Of a stretch of DNA of 7,054 bases, positions 5,922 to 7,054 are shown in pieces (position 1 is the first letter of the stretch; each line of letters begins with the position of its first letter). The stretch covers positions 1 through 7,054 of the forward strand of contig DAHUZG010000426.1 in assembly GCA_027306715.1 (NCBI GenBank). The letters run 5' to 3'. Position numbers and translations under genes: made by a program. Source of the stretch: Acidimicrobiaceae bacterium. GTDB lineage: Bacteria > Actinomycetota > Acidimicrobiia > Acidimicrobiales > Bog-793. A model generated the notes under the pieces. That model was not told where the DNA came from. It ran no database searches and was given only the letters and a program-made list of their open reading frames with translations.

Positions 5922-6749
5922 TCAGCGCTGGCGAAGCTTGAGGCGCAGAACCCCCGCGACGTCCGCCGGCTCACCGGCGGCTTCGCCGTCAAAGTCCCTG
6001 ACGGCGATCTGCAGGCGCTGGCTGACCTTGGCGAGGTGATGGCGCATCCAGCGCTTGGCCGCGCGGGTGTCCCGCTGCTCGATCGCCTCGAGAAGAGCGA
6101 AGTGACCCGCCGCGTCTTCGACCACCCGACGTGCGAGGAGATAGCGGTCGACCTCGCCTCGCAACCGCATGACCAGCTTGAGCGTACGTGGCCGCGCCGC
6201 GATCGCGTACAGCTCCTCGTAGAACGAGAGGCGCTGCTCGAGGGTGTCGGTCTCGGAGGGGGCAGCTTCGAGGCGCTCGACGATCGAGCGCAGCCGTGAG
6301 ATGTCGGCGTCGATGAGGCGCGGGATGCAGAGCTCGAGCAGCAGGCACTCGAGCACCGTGCGCAGCTCGTAGATCTCGGCGATCTCGTCGGCGACGAGCG
6401 TCGTCACCGTGGCGCCGCGGTGGGGCGAGATCGTGATCAGCCCCTCCTCCTCGAGCTGGCGCAGCCCGGCACGAACCGGGATCCTGCTGATGCCGAGGAT
6501 GGCGGCAATCGACTCCTGCGGCAGCCGCTCGCCGGGCTGGTAGATGCCACGGGTGATCGCCTCGCGCATGAACGATGTCGCCAGCTGCTCGGCGGTCCGG
6601 AAGGTCTCCCGGAACGAGGACGCGATGACGTGCAGCTGGTCCTGCTGTCGCTGCTCTCCGCCGGCACCCGTCGACACGTTCCCCGCCTCAGTCGCGAGGG
6701 ACGGCTCGCCCACGGCACCGTGGTCCTGAGGACGTTGCACGGTCTGCAT
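5922..6749 (-). CDS. GntR-family transcriptional regulator, FadR subfamily (FCD domain)
   Basis: A 275-residue regulator read from the ATG at 6749, which overlaps the preceding gene's stop as TGATG; a GTG one codon upstream is the alternative. A polar N-terminal stretch of about 50 residues precedes a winged helix-turn-helix (about 52-116) with the GntR signature: GIYQPGERLPQESIAAILGI, SRIPVRAGLRQLEEEGLI and HRGATV. The all-helical FCD ligand-binding domain follows (about 120-250), with IYELRTVLE, SFYEELYAIA, GHFALLEAIEQRD and WMRHHL. In many FCD proteins a metal held by Asp/His residues forms the effector pocket. Here Tyr177 stands where a His is common, while His216 and His238 are kept, so metal binding may be altered. 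Such regulators usually repress an adjacent catabolic operon and release DNA on binding a carboxylic acid-like ligand. Its position directly before eutA suggests it controls this cluster and possibly itself. Confidence 0.92.
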   Translation of the reverse strand: MQTVQRPQDHGAVGEPSLATEAGNVSTGAGGEQRQQDQLHVIASSFRETFRTAEQLATSFMREAITRGIYQPGERLPQESIAAILGISRIPVRAGLRQLEEEGLITISPHRGATVTTLVADEIAEIYELRTVLECLLLELCIPRLIDADISRLRSIVERLEAAPSETDTLEQRLSFYEELYAIAARPRTLKLVMRLRGEVDRYLLARRVVEDAAGHFALLEAIEQRDTRAAKRWMRHHLAKVSQRLQIAVRDFDGEAAGEPADVAGVLRLKLRQR

Positions 6750-7054
6750 CACTCCACCGTCCCTACCGTCGGGGTAGCGTAGCTGGCCGCACCGAGTCGA
6801 GCGGGGATCCCCGAGGAGAACGGCGCGATCGCCTGCAGGTCCTCCCAGCCGAGGCCCCGCTCGCCGAGGGCGAGGGCGGCATCGGCCCCGGTGAGCGCCC
6901 GGAGCACCAGCTTGCGCACCTGCCGACCGTCCACCCCGCCCGCGGCGAGGCGAGCGGCGATCTCGGAGATGATCGAGCCACCGGCGTCGTGCTCGCTCAC
7001 GAGCGCCGGAGCCACCGAGTCGAGGGTGTCGCGAAGGATCGCCTCGACGACCTC
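6749..7054 (-). CDS. C-terminal end of a possible AAA+ ATPase (partial)
   Basis: The frame is open to the window edge and ends with TGA at 6751-6749 (101 residues visible; the true start lies outside). It is mostly helical with no membrane segment. The segment GGVDGRQVRKLVLRAL followed about 20 residues later by GLGWEDLQAI resembles the small helical lid of AAA+ ATPases, where a Gly-Arg sensor-2 element is followed by a helix of the RKLxxxA type, as in Pch2/TRIP13-like and related bacterial ATPases. The Walker A and B motifs would lie outside the window, so this is inference from a short stretch; an unrelated helical protein is possible. The stop overlaps the GntR start (TGATG), which implies co-translation. 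If it is an AAA+ protein, the operon would carry two ATP-dependent remodelling proteins, this one and EutA. Confidence 0.4.
   Translation of the reverse strand, partial: EVVEAILRDTLDSVAPALVSEHDAGGSIISEIAARLAAGGVDGRQVRKLVLRALTGADAALALGERGLGWEDLQAIAPFSSGIPARLGAASYATPTVGTVE

Overview
This window is a high-GC stretch whose genes all lie on the minus strand, so transcription runs from position 7054 down to 1. The base composition, heavy use of GTG starts and third-position GC bias suggest an actinobacterium. The lineage below phylum cannot be fixed from the sequence; Acidimicrobiia-like or another high-GC actinobacterium is a guess.

Layout in transcription order: (1) the C-terminal end of a protein resembling the lid domain of an AAA+ ATPase (6749-7054, cut by the window edge); (2) a GntR/FadR-type (FCD) regulator (5922-6749); (3) EutA, the actin-fold ATPase that reactivates B12-dependent ethanolamine ammonia-lyase (4303-5916), with an unusual His-rich/acidic N-terminal extension; (4) a single-domain cupin (3646-4239); (5) a two-domain cupin with an intact C-terminal and a degenerate N-terminal metal site (2524-3594); (6) an EntS/DHA3-like MFS transporter (1226-2521); (7) a secreted FKBP-type peptidyl-prolyl isomerase with a second, decayed FKBP-like half (118-1116); (8) the first 34 codons of a protein resembling 4,5-dihydroxyphthalate decarboxylase or its periplasmic-binding-fold relatives (1-102, cut by the window edge).

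Spacing is very tight: a TGATG stop/start overlap, then gaps of 5, 63, 51, 2, 109 and 15 bases. One operon, or one main operon with a possible break before the FKBP gene, is the simplest reading. No rRNA, tRNA, CRISPR array, insertion sequence or convincing rho-independent terminator was seen.

The likely theme is catabolism of a small amine or hydroxylated/aromatic compound under a ligand-sensing GntR repressor. EutA would maintain a B12 lyase whose subunits (EutB/EutC) are not in the window, the cupins would act as metal enzymes or accessory proteins, and the MFS protein would move substrate or product. EutA next to two cupins, a decarboxylase-like protein and an FKBP is not the classical eut operon, and it is the part most worth following up.
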